Below are positions 24,844 to 32,767 of a DNA stretch of 64,000 nucleotides, one piece after another. Source of the stretch: Vulgatibacter incomptus_A (lineage in GTDB: Bacteria; Myxococcota; Myxococcia; Myxococcales; Vulgatibacteraceae); contig JBEBXK010000008.1 in NCBI GenBank assembly GCA_040391605.1, forward strand, positions 62,001-126,000, written 5' to 3'. The translations under genes and the position numbers were made by a program. Position 1 is the stretch's first letter, and every line of letters starts with the position of its first letter. Under the pieces are notes generated by a model. That model made no database searches, had not been told where the DNA came from, and saw nothing but the letters and a program-made list of their open reading frames with translations.

Positions 24844-26136
24844 ATGACGGCGGATGCCCTGCGGGCAGGGTTGGAGAGCGCCCGGGCCACGACCCTGCGG
24901 CTGATCGAGGGGCTCAGCGATTCGCAGGCGCGGCGGCAGCGTCACGCCGAGTTCTCGCCGCTGGCCTGGCATCTGGGTCACGTCGCCTGGCAGGAGGAGG
25001 TCTGGGCGTTGCGCCACGTGGCGGGGCGACCGCCTCTTGATCCGGAGTTGGACGGGATCTACGACTCCTTCTCCAGCGAGAAGGCGAGCCGGGGGCGGCG
25101 GCTGCCCTCCCTGGTCGAGGCGCGCGCCTACGTCGATTCGGTCCGGGAGCGGACCCTCGCCTTCCTCGCCGCCGCCGACCAAGAGCGGGATGGCTGGGTC
25201 TTTCGCTTCCTCGCCAACCACGAACGCCAGCACGCCGAGACCATGGCGGTGATCCGCCTCCTGGACGGGCTGCCGTTGGAGGGGCTCCCCGAGGCGGAGC
25301 CCGGCGAAGCGGCGGGGACGGATTGGCTCGCGATCCCCGGTGGATCCTTCGTGCTGGGCAGCGACGACGATCCCGATGGCTGGGACAACGAGCGCCGCGC
25401 CCACCTCGTCGAGCTCCCTGCCTTCCGGATCGCCAGTCGCCCCGTGATCAATGAGGAGTGGCTCCGCTTCATCGAGGCGGGCGGCTATCGGGACGACGCG
25501 CTCTGGTCGGAGGAGGGGTTGCGCTGGAGGCGGGCGGTCCAGGCCTCTTCCCCCCTCCATTGGATCCGGGACGAAGCGGCGGCGAGGCTCGGCTGGAGTC
25601 GGCGGACCCTCGGCGGGCTACGGCCGGTCTATCCGGCGCATCCGGTGGCTCACGTCTCGTGGCATGAGGCCGAAGCCTTCGCCCGTTACGCAGGCGCGCG
25701 CCTGCCGACGGAGGCGGAGTGGGAGCGCGCGGCCTCCTGGGACGAGGCGGGACGCCGCAAGAAGCGTTGGCCCTGGGGGGACGATCCCGGCGGAGGCGCC
25801 GACGCCAACCTGGCCTTGGTGCGAGGTGATACCACGGCCTGTGGTCGGCCGAGATCGTCGGCCGCCGCGCTCTCGTCAGAGAGCGGGAGGCCGGTGGATC
25901 TCGCCGGCAACGTCTGGGAGTGGACCTCGGCGAGCTTCCAGCCGTTTCCCGGCTTCACCGCTGGTCATTACGCAGGCTACAGCGCTCCCTGGTTCGGCGC
26001 GGAGCATCGGGTGCTGCGAGGTGGATGTCACCTCACGCATCCCGCGCTGGCTCGAGCCACCTTCCGGAACTGGTTCGTGCCGTCGATGCGCGCCTATCCC
26101 AGCGGATTGCGCCTCGCCGCCGACGATCGTCCGTAA
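24844..26136 (+). CDS. egtB: Hercynine oxygenase / sulfoxide synthase
   Basis: EgtB is a non-heme iron enzyme that joins hercynine to gamma-glutamyl-cysteine using O2. The 430-residue protein (ATG at 24844, GGGGAG upstream) has an N-terminal DinB-like domain with iron ligands His43/46 region (AWHLGHVAWQ) and NHERQHAETM (His126, His130), and a C-terminal FGE-sulfatase domain (about 180-430; DWLAIPGGSFVLGSDD, YPAHPVAHVSWHEAEAFARY, ARLPTEAEWERAA, NVWEWT, RVLRGGCHLTHP). With egtD and egtC this makes a compact egtBCD locus. No egtA or egtE is visible nearby; a general gamma-Glu-Cys ligase and C-S lyase could serve. Confidence 0.94.
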   Translation: MTADALRAGLESARATTLRLIEGLSDSQARRQRHAEFSPLAWHLGHVAWQEEVWALRHVAGRPPLDPELDGIYDSFSSEKASRGRRLPSLVEARAYVDSVRERTLAFLAAADQERDGWVFRFLANHERQHAETMAVIRLLDGLPLEGLPEAEPGEAAGTDWLAIPGGSFVLGSDDDPDGWDNERRAHLVELPAFRIASRPVINEEWLRFIEAGGYRDDALWSEEGLRWRRAVQASSPLHWIRDEAAARLGWSRRTLGGLRPVYPAHPVAHVSWHEAEAFARYAGARLPTEAEWERAASWDEAGRRKKRWPWGDDPGGGADANLALVRGDTTACGRPRSSAAALSSESGRPVDLAGNVWEWTSASFQPFPGFTAGHYAGYSAPWFGAEHRVLRGGCHLTHPALARATFRNWFVPSMRAYPSGLRLAADDRP

Positions 26137-26149
26137 TGGGCGCTGACGC

Positions 26150-26443
26150 TCAGTTGGTGGCGGTGCCTTCGGCTTCGGCCTTGGCCTTCTGGCAGGCGCA
26201 CTCGCCCTTGGCGTGCTTTTCTGCGTGCTTCTCGCCATGGGCGTGGTGGCCGTCGTGGCCATGGTGGTGACCGGCCTCCGCGCCTTCACCTTCGGCGGCG
26301 GCCTTCGCCTTTGCGTGGTGAGGGCAGGTGGCGGGATCGCATTGCGCGCAGCTGGTCCCCTCGGCGCCGCTGGGGCAGGCCAGCGCCAGGGTGGGAACAC
26401 AGAGAGCAGCGGCGGCGAAGAGAGAGAGCAGGAACCTGGACAC
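26150..26443 (-). CDS. Small secreted His/Cys-rich protein, probable metal binder
   Basis: The 97-residue product begins with a signal peptide, SRFLLSLFAAAALCVPTLALA. The mature part holds CAQCDPATCPHH, a His cluster GHHHGHDGHHAHGEKHAEKH and a terminal CACQ. The best start is the GTG at 26443, with GGAGG six bases upstream; longer frames run into low-quality sequence. The family is not recognised. The His and Cys density suggests zinc, copper or nickel binding in the periplasm, but that is inference. It converges on egtB with a 13-base gap between stop codons. Confidence 0.6.
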   Translation of the reverse strand: MSRFLLSLFAAAALCVPTLALACPSGAEGTSCAQCDPATCPHHAKAKAAAEGEGAEAGHHHGHDGHHAHGEKHAEKHAKGECACQKAKAEAEGTATN

Positions 26444-26507
26444 GGAGACCTCCGAAAAGAGTGCTTTCGAGGGCAACCCATAATACGGCGCCGGCGCGGA
26501 GGGCAAG

Positions 26508-27062
26508 CTATCGCTTATCGTTGTAGGGACGGATGAGGCCACCTTTGCGGCCCGTCTCACGCAGCTCGATCCCCTCCTTGAAGAGGCGGCACGCGTGGGG
26601 GAGGAGGAAGTAGCCGGTGGGCTGGGATCGCCTGGCATGTCGGGTGACGAGGTCGCTGATCTTCTTGAAGACCTGCTCCACCACCGGCGCCTTCTGTACC
26701 CTGCGTTGCACGTCCCCCGAGACCTGGAGCTCCGCCCAGAGCTGGCCGCTGCGGAGCACCTCGCCGTTCGACTCGAGAAGCGAGCGCTCGAAGAAGATTA
26801 CGGGGGAGAAGACCTCGAGGATCGTCAGCATGCCGCGGTTGGGACCCCGCTTGATCTTGTCGACCGTGATGGGGCCGGCCGCTGGGATCCCGAGGTAGTA
26901 GCCCGGATCCTCCAGGGTCCCGGCCAGGCCCCCATCCACGGGGCGGGCCTCCCAATCCGGCGGGACGATGCGGGGATAGAGCTCGAGGTCCAATGGCGCC
27001 AGGTCGCGAAGGAAGCCGCTCTCGTCCTCGGGGCCCATGAAAAATCGGACGACATGCGCCAT
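26508..27062 (-). CDS. Protein of unknown function, 184 residues
   Basis: I do not recognise this family. The sequence is mixed and globular (MAHVVRFFMGPEDESGFLRD, then LDLELYPRIVPPDWEARP and GYYLGIPAAGPITVDKIKRG), with no signal peptide or membrane segment. The C-terminal third is basic (VTRHARRSQPTGYFLLPHAC...GRKGGLIRPYNDKR). Codon use looks like the neighbours, and third-position GC is high, so it is probably a real gene. It has its own stop 64 bases from the His-rich gene and could be in an operon with it. Confidence 0.6.
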   Translation of the reverse strand: MAHVVRFFMGPEDESGFLRDLAPLDLELYPRIVPPDWEARPVDGGLAGTLEDPGYYLGIPAAGPITVDKIKRGPNRGMLTILEVFSPVIFFERSLLESNGEVLRSGQLWAELQVSGDVQRRVQKAPVVEQVFKKISDLVTRHARRSQPTGYFLLPHACRLFKEGIELRETGRKGGLIRPYNDKR

Positions 27063-27264
27063 CGATGATCCTGTGTCGCTAGAAAGTTGACATGCCGACG
27101 AAGGGGGCTCGACAGCCCTCCCGGCGGTCGGCTAGGCTCGTTTCTACTGCAACGTTGGTGAGATGGCGAGCGCGGGATGAAGGTCTGGGACCACCGTCGT
27201 TCGTTAAAGTCCGAGCGTGTCGATCTCTCGTGCCCCGGAGATCGTGCGATCGATTGGAGAGGCG

Positions 27265-30042
27265 ATGAGAAATTACGAGAAGTTCGAGTGGATGTCTGAT
27301 GCGACGCTTGGGCGAATTCCCACCGGCGTTGCGAGTCTCCTGGCGAGCGTAACGATGGCGTTTTCGCTCCTCGCCCCCGCTCCGGCGAACGCGGCCTACT
27401 ACACGGTGATCCAGGATACGGTCCCGTTCCAGGCGATGCCGCTCCCGGGCGGTGGTTCAGTCACCACCCAGAGCATGCAGGGATGGGGATATTCGCCCAA
27501 GGAGGTGAGCGTCACCCTTCCGTTCCCCGTGCTCTTCTACGGGCAGCTCTATACGCAGGTGAACGTCCTCGGCATCGGGATGGTGACCTTCGGCTCCACC
27601 TACAGTACGACACCCGCTTCGAACGGCCGGCGCGCGATCCCCGGAGCGGCCGCTCCTCATAACTTCGTCGCGGTCTGGTGGGACGAAGCGGTCTGCAGCA
27701 ACTCTCCCGGCGGCCCCTTGAATACGCAGCAGGTCGGGGATCAGTTCGTGATCCAGTGGACCAACTGCCGCAAGTATGCAGGCACGGGGGAGTTCACCGC
27801 ACAGCTCTGGCTCACGAAGAACTCGGACGAGATCATCGTACACTACGGGCCTATCACCGGGACGTGGACTGGGGCGATGGGGGTCGAGAACATCGATGGG
27901 TCCGACGGCACGGCGGGGCCTTCGGCCACCGGAACGGTCTGCAATCCATCTTGCTCCACGGCGCAGTTTCCCTCGGGCAAGCGGATCACCTACAGCGGTG
28001 GTCCGAACCTCGTGGTGGAGGCGGTGAACGGGGAGGGCGTGGGATACGCGGGCATCTCCATGCCGGTGAGCGCAAGGGTGAGGAACGTGGGAGGCAAGGC
28101 GGCCCTCGGCTTTACGGCCCGTGTCCTGGTGAACGATCAGCCGACCCTCACGTCATCGGCACGGGAGCTCGCCGTGGCCCCTGGCAGCTTTGACGCCAAT
28201 CCTGGCGAGGTGATCGACTTCGACTTCTTCGCAAGACTCCCGATCGATCTGGAGCCCGGCTCCTACTACATCCTCGTGGAGGCAGATCCCTTCGAGAACG
28301 TGCCGCAATCCAACCGCACGTCGATGGTCGGAGCGTTCGGCCCCTTCACCATCGGTATCGGAGCGCCGAACCTCGCGGTCCCGAGGGTGGAGGTCCTGGC
28401 ACCGGAGGTGATCCGCCCGGGGGGCACCTTCAGTCTCGGCTGGACCGCCGCCAATACGGGCAACGACGACGCGATGTCGGCGCCGTATTCCATCGTTCTC
28501 TCCACCCACGACCTCCCGGGTCCCTCCAGCCGGGTCCTGCATCGGGGCGTGATCGATTCGCTGCCGCTGCTCTCTGAAGAGGACGTGGTCGAAGAGGTCC
28601 TGATGCCGGAGGACGTGGAGACCGGCTACTACCGAATCGGCGTGATCTTCGATCCGGATCAGCAGCTCTTCGAGCACGAGCGGACCAATAACGTGGGCGT
28701 CTCCGCCCCGGTGATCGTCGCCACGGAGACCCTCTCCGTGCTCACCAACACCCTCCCGTCCGCGGAGGTCGGCTCTCCGTATTGCACGCGCCTGGATGCC
28801 ACCGGCGGAGACGCGATCTACGCCTGGTCCGTGACGGCGGGCAGCCTGGCCCCGGGACTCTCGCTGGTCGAGAGCCCGGCTGGCGCCAGGGAAGCGGGCC
28901 GGCCGTTCAGGACGATGGTCTGCGGCACCCCTGGAATCCCAGGGAGCTTCGACTTCGAGGTCGAGGTGAAGTCCAACGGCGACCGCGCCGAGCGGAGCTT
29001 CACCCTGGACGTGGAGATCTCGCAGCTGCCGCCCCAGATCGCCTCCCTCGTCCTGCCGATCTTCCCCTTCGATCGGCAGAGCGAGGTGGGGCTCCGGGCG
29101 ATCGGGGGTACGACGCCGTACAGCTGGAAGCTCGTCGCCGGCACCCTCCCGGTCGGGATGAACCTCGGCGACGACGGTGTGATCCATGGAGCGGCTCGGG
29201 AGAGCGGGACCTTCCCGATCACCCTGCGGATCACGGATGCCAGAGGACTGACGGACGAGCAGCCCACCGAGGTGCGGGTGGCGGCCCCCGGGGGCCTCGC
29301 CTGCATGACCAATTCCCTGCCCAACCACGTGTTGAACGAGGAGTTCGACGGGAAGCTGGTCGGTGCCGGAGGCTCCGGGGTCTATCGATGGCAGAGCATC
29401 AGCACCAAGCGCCTCGCCAGCGGTCCGGGGGATTCGTCTCAGGAGTTGGGAGCGGTGTCGCCTCCCGGCCTGCACCTGAACGCGTTGGGGGAGATCAGCG
29501 GTGTGGCCGGCCAGGCAGGCTTCTTTCAGTGGACGGTGGAGCTCAGCAACATCAGCCGGGATGAGAGCGCGCCGAGGCTGACGCCGATCAAATGCGAGGT
29601 GACCCTGGAGATCGCGGCGGATCATGGGCTGACGGTGACGACGACCCAGCTGCCGGCTGCTGCGGTGGAGAGCTTTTACACGTCGCAGCTCAGCGCCAGC
29701 GGCGGCGAAGGTGCGCTGAGCTGGACGCTATCTTCGCGCACCCAGCTCCCTGCCGGACTCTCGCTCTCTTCGGACGGCTTGATCGAGGGTGCGCCGACCG
29801 TGGCGCAGCTCGACGGCGAGCTCTCGCGGCTCTTCTCGTTCATGGTGGAGGTGCGGGACGGGTCGAACCGACGAGGGTGGGCGCCGCTCTCGCTCCTGGT
29901 GGACAGCCAGCCGCCGGCGCCGGCCCCCAAGGAGCGGCGGAGCGAATCCGGCTGCTCTGCCGGTCTGGGCGATCCCAGCCTCCTGCTCCTCGCGGCGGGC
30001 TCGGGTCTCGCGCTTCTGCGTAGGCGGCGGACCCGCCGGTAG
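27265..30042 (+). CDS. MYXO-CTERM surface protein with CARDB and Ig-like domains
   Basis: The 925-residue protein starts best at the ATG at 27265 (GGAGAGG just upstream); a GTG at 27217 has a poor site. A signal peptide, VTMAFSLLAPAPANA, is followed by a nidogen-like beta region (about 30-215), a CARDB domain (SMPVSARVRNVGGKAAL...NRTSMVGAFGPF) and another (about 330-450), then four putative Ig-like repeats of the LPxGLSLxxxGxIxGxP type (about 450-870). The tail, SGCSAGLGDPSLLLLAAGSG then RRRRTRR, is a MYXO-CTERM sorting signal: Cys, hydrophobic helix, Arg cluster. The mature protein should be cut near the Cys and anchored on the surface. Confidence 0.85.
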   Translation: MRNYEKFEWMSDATLGRIPTGVASLLASVTMAFSLLAPAPANAAYYTVIQDTVPFQAMPLPGGGSVTTQSMQGWGYSPKEVSVTLPFPVLFYGQLYTQVNVLGIGMVTFGSTYSTTPASNGRRAIPGAAAPHNFVAVWWDEAVCSNSPGGPLNTQQVGDQFVIQWTNCRKYAGTGEFTAQLWLTKNSDEIIVHYGPITGTWTGAMGVENIDGSDGTAGPSATGTVCNPSCSTAQFPSGKRITYSGGPNLVVEAVNGEGVGYAGISMPVSARVRNVGGKAALGFTARVLVNDQPTLTSSARELAVAPGSFDANPGEVIDFDFFARLPIDLEPGSYYILVEADPFENVPQSNRTSMVGAFGPFTIGIGAPNLAVPRVEVLAPEVIRPGGTFSLGWTAANTGNDDAMSAPYSIVLSTHDLPGPSSRVLHRGVIDSLPLLSEEDVVEEVLMPEDVETGYYRIGVIFDPDQQLFEHERTNNVGVSAPVIVATETLSVLTNTLPSAEVGSPYCTRLDATGGDAIYAWSVTAGSLAPGLSLVESPAGAREAGRPFRTMVCGTPGIPGSFDFEVEVKSNGDRAERSFTLDVEISQLPPQIASLVLPIFPFDRQSEVGLRAIGGTTPYSWKLVAGTLPVGMNLGDDGVIHGAARESGTFPITLRITDARGLTDEQPTEVRVAAPGGLACMTNSLPNHVLNEEFDGKLVGAGGSGVYRWQSISTKRLASGPGDSSQELGAVSPPGLHLNALGEISGVAGQAGFFQWTVELSNISRDESAPRLTPIKCEVTLEIAADHGLTVTTTQLPAAAVESFYTSQLSASGGEGALSWTLSSRTQLPAGLSLSSDGLIEGAPTVAQLDGELSRLFSFMVEVRDGSNRRGWAPLSLLVDSQPPAPAPKERRSESGCSAGLGDPSLLLLAAGSGLALLRRRRTRR

Positions 30043-30050
30043 CCTGCGCG

Positions 30051-30123
30051 GAGCCTGTAGAGGAATCGCTCTCACCCCAGGTGGGGGCGATTCTTCACGC
30101 GCCCGGTGCGCCAGGGCTCTTTC
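30051..30123 (+). repeat. Intergenic inverted repeat, family A, copy 5
   Basis: GAGCCTGTAGAGGAATCGC pairs with GCGATTCTTCAC, and GGGCTCTTTC closes the element, with GCGCCCGGTGCGCC as the mini-hairpin. It begins 8 bases after the stop codon of the MYXO-CTERM gene, in a convergent spacer. Confidence 0.75.
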
Positions 30124-30137
30124 GCCTCCCGCTCGTA

Positions 30138-30204
30138 GAGCCTGTGAGAACGCGATCTCATTCTGGGTGGGACGGATTTTTACCCGTGCGGTGCGCAGGG
30201 ACGG
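30138..30204 (+). repeat. Intergenic inverted repeat, family A, copy 6 (decayed)
   Basis: A second GAGCCTGTGAGAA start follows copy 5 in direct tandem. The stem is poorly kept (CGGATTTTTAC against GTGAGAACGCG), but GTGCGGTGCGCAGGGA matches the mini-hairpin and closing arm. Confidence 0.55.
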
Positions 30205-30281
30205 AGGACTGCACACGTGGAACGCTCGTAGGGGCAGGGACTCCGCCTGGCTGCGGTCAGTAGGATGCGGAGGCGTGTTTC

Positions 30282-31289
30282 TCAGTACACGTTGTATTTG
30301 CGGCGTAACGCCTCATGCTCCGTGCCGTTTCGCGACGGGCGCAGGATCTTGTCGGCGTCGTGGAGGTAGTACCAGTAGGGGCTCTCGACGGGGCGTAGGG
30401 CGGCGAGGAGGGAGTCGACGGTGGGGGCCCCGATGGGCCCCGGCGGCAGGCCTACCTTGGTGCGGGTATTCCACGGGTCGCTGGGATCCCGAAGCTTGGC
30501 CAGGAAGGCCCGCCTGTCGTTCCACTCCGGGAGCAGGTAGCGGCTGGTGGCGTCCACGCCCAGCGGCTGCTTGCGGTCGATCCGCTTCCAGAGGATCCCG
30601 GCCACCAGCCCGCGCTGTGTCGGGAGCGGCTCCTCTCGCTCCAGGAGCGAGGCCATGATCACCAGCTCCCGCAGGCTGCGGCCACCTGCTTCGATCTCCG
30701 CCCGATGGGGGATCCAGAAGCGGGCGGCGAAGGTGTCGAGCTGCCGCTGGATCAGCTCGTCCAGATCGAGGGAGTCGGGGACGATGGCGTAGGTCTCCGG
30801 GTAGAGGTAGCCCTCCAGCGAAGCCTGCGGCAGCGGAAACGGCGCGCGAAAGCGAGAGGGGTCGCTAGCGGCGGCGAGATAGGCCCCGGGCCGGATCCAG
30901 CCCTTGGCCACCAGCGCGGCGTCGGTGTCTCGCAGGCGCCAGCCCTCGATCATCACGAAGGGCTCGTCCTCCGGCAGAGGCGGCCCCTCCAGGGCGCTGG
31001 CGATGGCGGCGAGGCTCATGTCGCGGCGGAGGGCGTGGCGGCCGGCCTTGGCGTTGAGGCCGCCGCGGCGCCAGAGGTGGTAGCGCCAGAGCCTGGCGTC
31101 GGCGATAAGGCCCTCCCGCTTCAGCAGCGCCCCCACCCCCTGTCCCGACGCCCCCTTGGGGACGGTGATCTCATGGACGGCGGCGGCGTCGGTGGCGACG
31201 GCGGTCGCGGCTTGCCCTTCGAGCCAGAGGAAGGCCCCGCCAGCGGCGAGGACGGTGGCCACGAAGGCCCACATCAGGATCTTTTTCAT
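30282..31289 (-). CDS. mltG: Endolytic murein transglycosylase MltG
   Basis: The 335-residue protein has one N-terminal membrane anchor (MKKILMWAFVATVLAAGGAF, ATG at 31289), then a LysM-like segment (VPKGASGQGVGALLKREGLI) and the YceG catalytic domain (about 150-335). LVIMASLLEREEPLPTQRG contains the catalytic Glu of the ASxxExE motif, and DATSRYLLPEWNDR...DPWNTRTKVGLPPGPIGAP is the typical C-terminal motif (NTY...GLPPGPI). It cuts nascent glycan strands in the periplasm and so ends peptidoglycan chains. The gene converges on the MYXO-CTERM gene. Confidence 0.93.
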   Translation of the reverse strand: MKKILMWAFVATVLAAGGAFLWLEGQAATAVATDAAAVHEITVPKGASGQGVGALLKREGLIADARLWRYHLWRRGGLNAKAGRHALRRDMSLAAIASALEGPPLPEDEPFVMIEGWRLRDTDAALVAKGWIRPGAYLAAASDPSRFRAPFPLPQASLEGYLYPETYAIVPDSLDLDELIQRQLDTFAARFWIPHRAEIEAGGRSLRELVIMASLLEREEPLPTQRGLVAGILWKRIDRKQPLGVDATSRYLLPEWNDRRAFLAKLRDPSDPWNTRTKVGLPPGPIGAPTVDSLLAALRPVESPYWYYLHDADKILRPSRNGTEHEALRRKYNVY

Positions 31290-31564
31290 TTGGCGCGGGA
31301 GCCTACCAAAAGGATTCGCGGATCGCTCGACCGTGGCATCGAGGGCCCTGCATGCAAGGGCGCCGGACGTCAGGCGGGCGCGATTACGGCCAAGGCGTCG
31401 AGGAGGGCCTGGCGGGTGTCTGGGGGCCGGGCGGAGGCAAGGAGAGGGCGGAGATCGGCGAAAGAAGCCCCCGCGATCGCTTGCGGGCGGGGGCCATGCA
31501 TAGATTCGCCCGGTCATCTACCAGGCGAGCGCCTTTGCGGGGGCCGGCCGGGGGGAGTTGCGGA

Positions 31565-32143
31565 ATGCGGGCGTTGATCTCCGGAACGGGCATCGTCGTC
31601 CTCCGCCGCCGGTCGCTACGACCGGCCGCCACGCTCTGCTTCGCCGTCTTCCTCGCCTCGCTTCCGTCGCCCGCATCCGCGGAGGTGGTGATCGCCCTCG
31701 ACGCCAACGCGATCATCGGCCTTCGACCGTCCAACGATCACACCACCGGCTTCAGCGTCGACCCCCGGATCGGATATCAATTCGAGCTGGCGGGCGGACT
31801 CAAGCTGACACCTGAAGTGATGGGGAGCTTCGCGCGGTTCGGGAAGCCCGATCGGATCTCCCTGGCCCCACCCGACCACACCGCATTCCGCGCGCTGGGC
31901 GGCGTCCGCCTCGCCTTCGGCAGGCTCTTCGAGCCCGGGATCTACGCGCATGGAGGCCTCGGCCGGCGGGATCTCGGCGATCGCAACGAGCTCGGGGCCG
32001 CCTTCGACGCGGGGCTGTCGCTTGACTACACCGGGATCCGTCACATAACCCTTGGTATCCAGGCTGGTTACAACGCCATCGCCCTCGACGGGCTCTTCGA
32101 TTGGATCGGCCTGGGGATCCACGCCGGCCTCATCTTCTGGTAG
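31565..32143 (+). CDS. Probable outer-membrane beta-barrel protein, 192 residues
   Basis: The start ATG at 31565 has GGGGGAG upstream. A signal peptide (RPAATLCFAVFLASLPSPASA) is followed by alternating beta-strand text such as VVIALDANAIIGLRPSN, PRIGYQFELAGGLKLTPEVM and the last strand DWIGLGIHAGLIFW, ending in an aromatic residue. This resembles small eight-strand OmpA/OmpW-like barrels common in myxobacteria. No specific function can be assigned. It stands alone, with mltG divergent. Confidence 0.65.
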   Translation: MRALISGTGIVVLRRRSLRPAATLCFAVFLASLPSPASAEVVIALDANAIIGLRPSNDHTTGFSVDPRIGYQFELAGGLKLTPEVMGSFARFGKPDRISLAPPDHTAFRALGGVRLAFGRLFEPGIYAHGGLGRRDLGDRNELGAAFDAGLSLDYTGIRHITLGIQAGYNAIALDGLFDWIGLGIHAGLIFW

Positions 32144-32206
32144 CGAGCGAGCAGGCGGCGATCATCGGGTTCGCGTCAGGCAGGCCGGGGCGATAAGATC
32201 GTCATC

Positions 32207-32767
32207 ATGTCGATCTCGCGAAGGACGCTGGTCCGGTATGGAGTGGGCGGCGCCCTGGTGCTGGCCGCCGGAGGCACGGGGCTGGCGCTGCAGCGCACCA
32301 CGAGTCGGGCGCCGTCCAGGCCGCTGCGAGCGCTTGATTCCCGCTCGTTCTCGATCCTCGTGGCGGTGGCGGATCGGATCATCCCGGTGGGCGGCGGCTT
32401 TCCGGCTGCGTCGGAGTTGCAGGTCGCCGAGGCGATCGACGAGCTGCTGGCCCGCTCGCATCCTGCGGTGGCTGCCGAGGTGAGTCAGGTCCTCGCCCTC
32501 CTGGAGAACGGCCTGGCGGGGCTGCTCTTCGACGGCCGGCCCCGCACCTTCACCTCCCTGGAGCCGGCGGAGCAGGACGCGGCCCTTCAGGCTTGGCAGG
32601 GCAGCTCCCTGGCGATCCGACGCACGGCGTACAAGGCGCTGCACGGACTCTGCGCCGCGGTCTACTACGCCTCGCCGTCGATCGATGGGCTGGTGGGCTA
32701 TCCGGGGCCGCCCGACTACGGGAACCTGGCCGCTCCGGCCCCGAGGGTGGAGAGCGCGGGACCATGA
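32207..32767 (+). CDS. Gluconate 2-dehydrogenase subunit 3-like small subunit
   Basis: The 186-residue protein has a Tat-like N-terminus (SISRRTLVRYGVGGALVLAA). The rest, RSFSILVAVADRIIPVGGGF, then LEPAEQDAALQAWQGS and YKALHGLCAAVYYASP...GYPGPPDYG, fits the gluconate_2-dh3 family, which escorts and exports a GMC-type catalytic subunit. Its stop codon overlaps the start of the GMC oxidoreductase gene (ATGA), so the pair is a small-subunit/large-subunit operon. Confidence 0.85.
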   Translation: MSISRRTLVRYGVGGALVLAAGGTGLALQRTTSRAPSRPLRALDSRSFSILVAVADRIIPVGGGFPAASELQVAEAIDELLARSHPAVAAEVSQVLALLENGLAGLLFDGRPRTFTSLEPAEQDAALQAWQGSSLAIRRTAYKALHGLCAAVYYASPSIDGLVGYPGPPDYGNLAAPAPRVESAGP

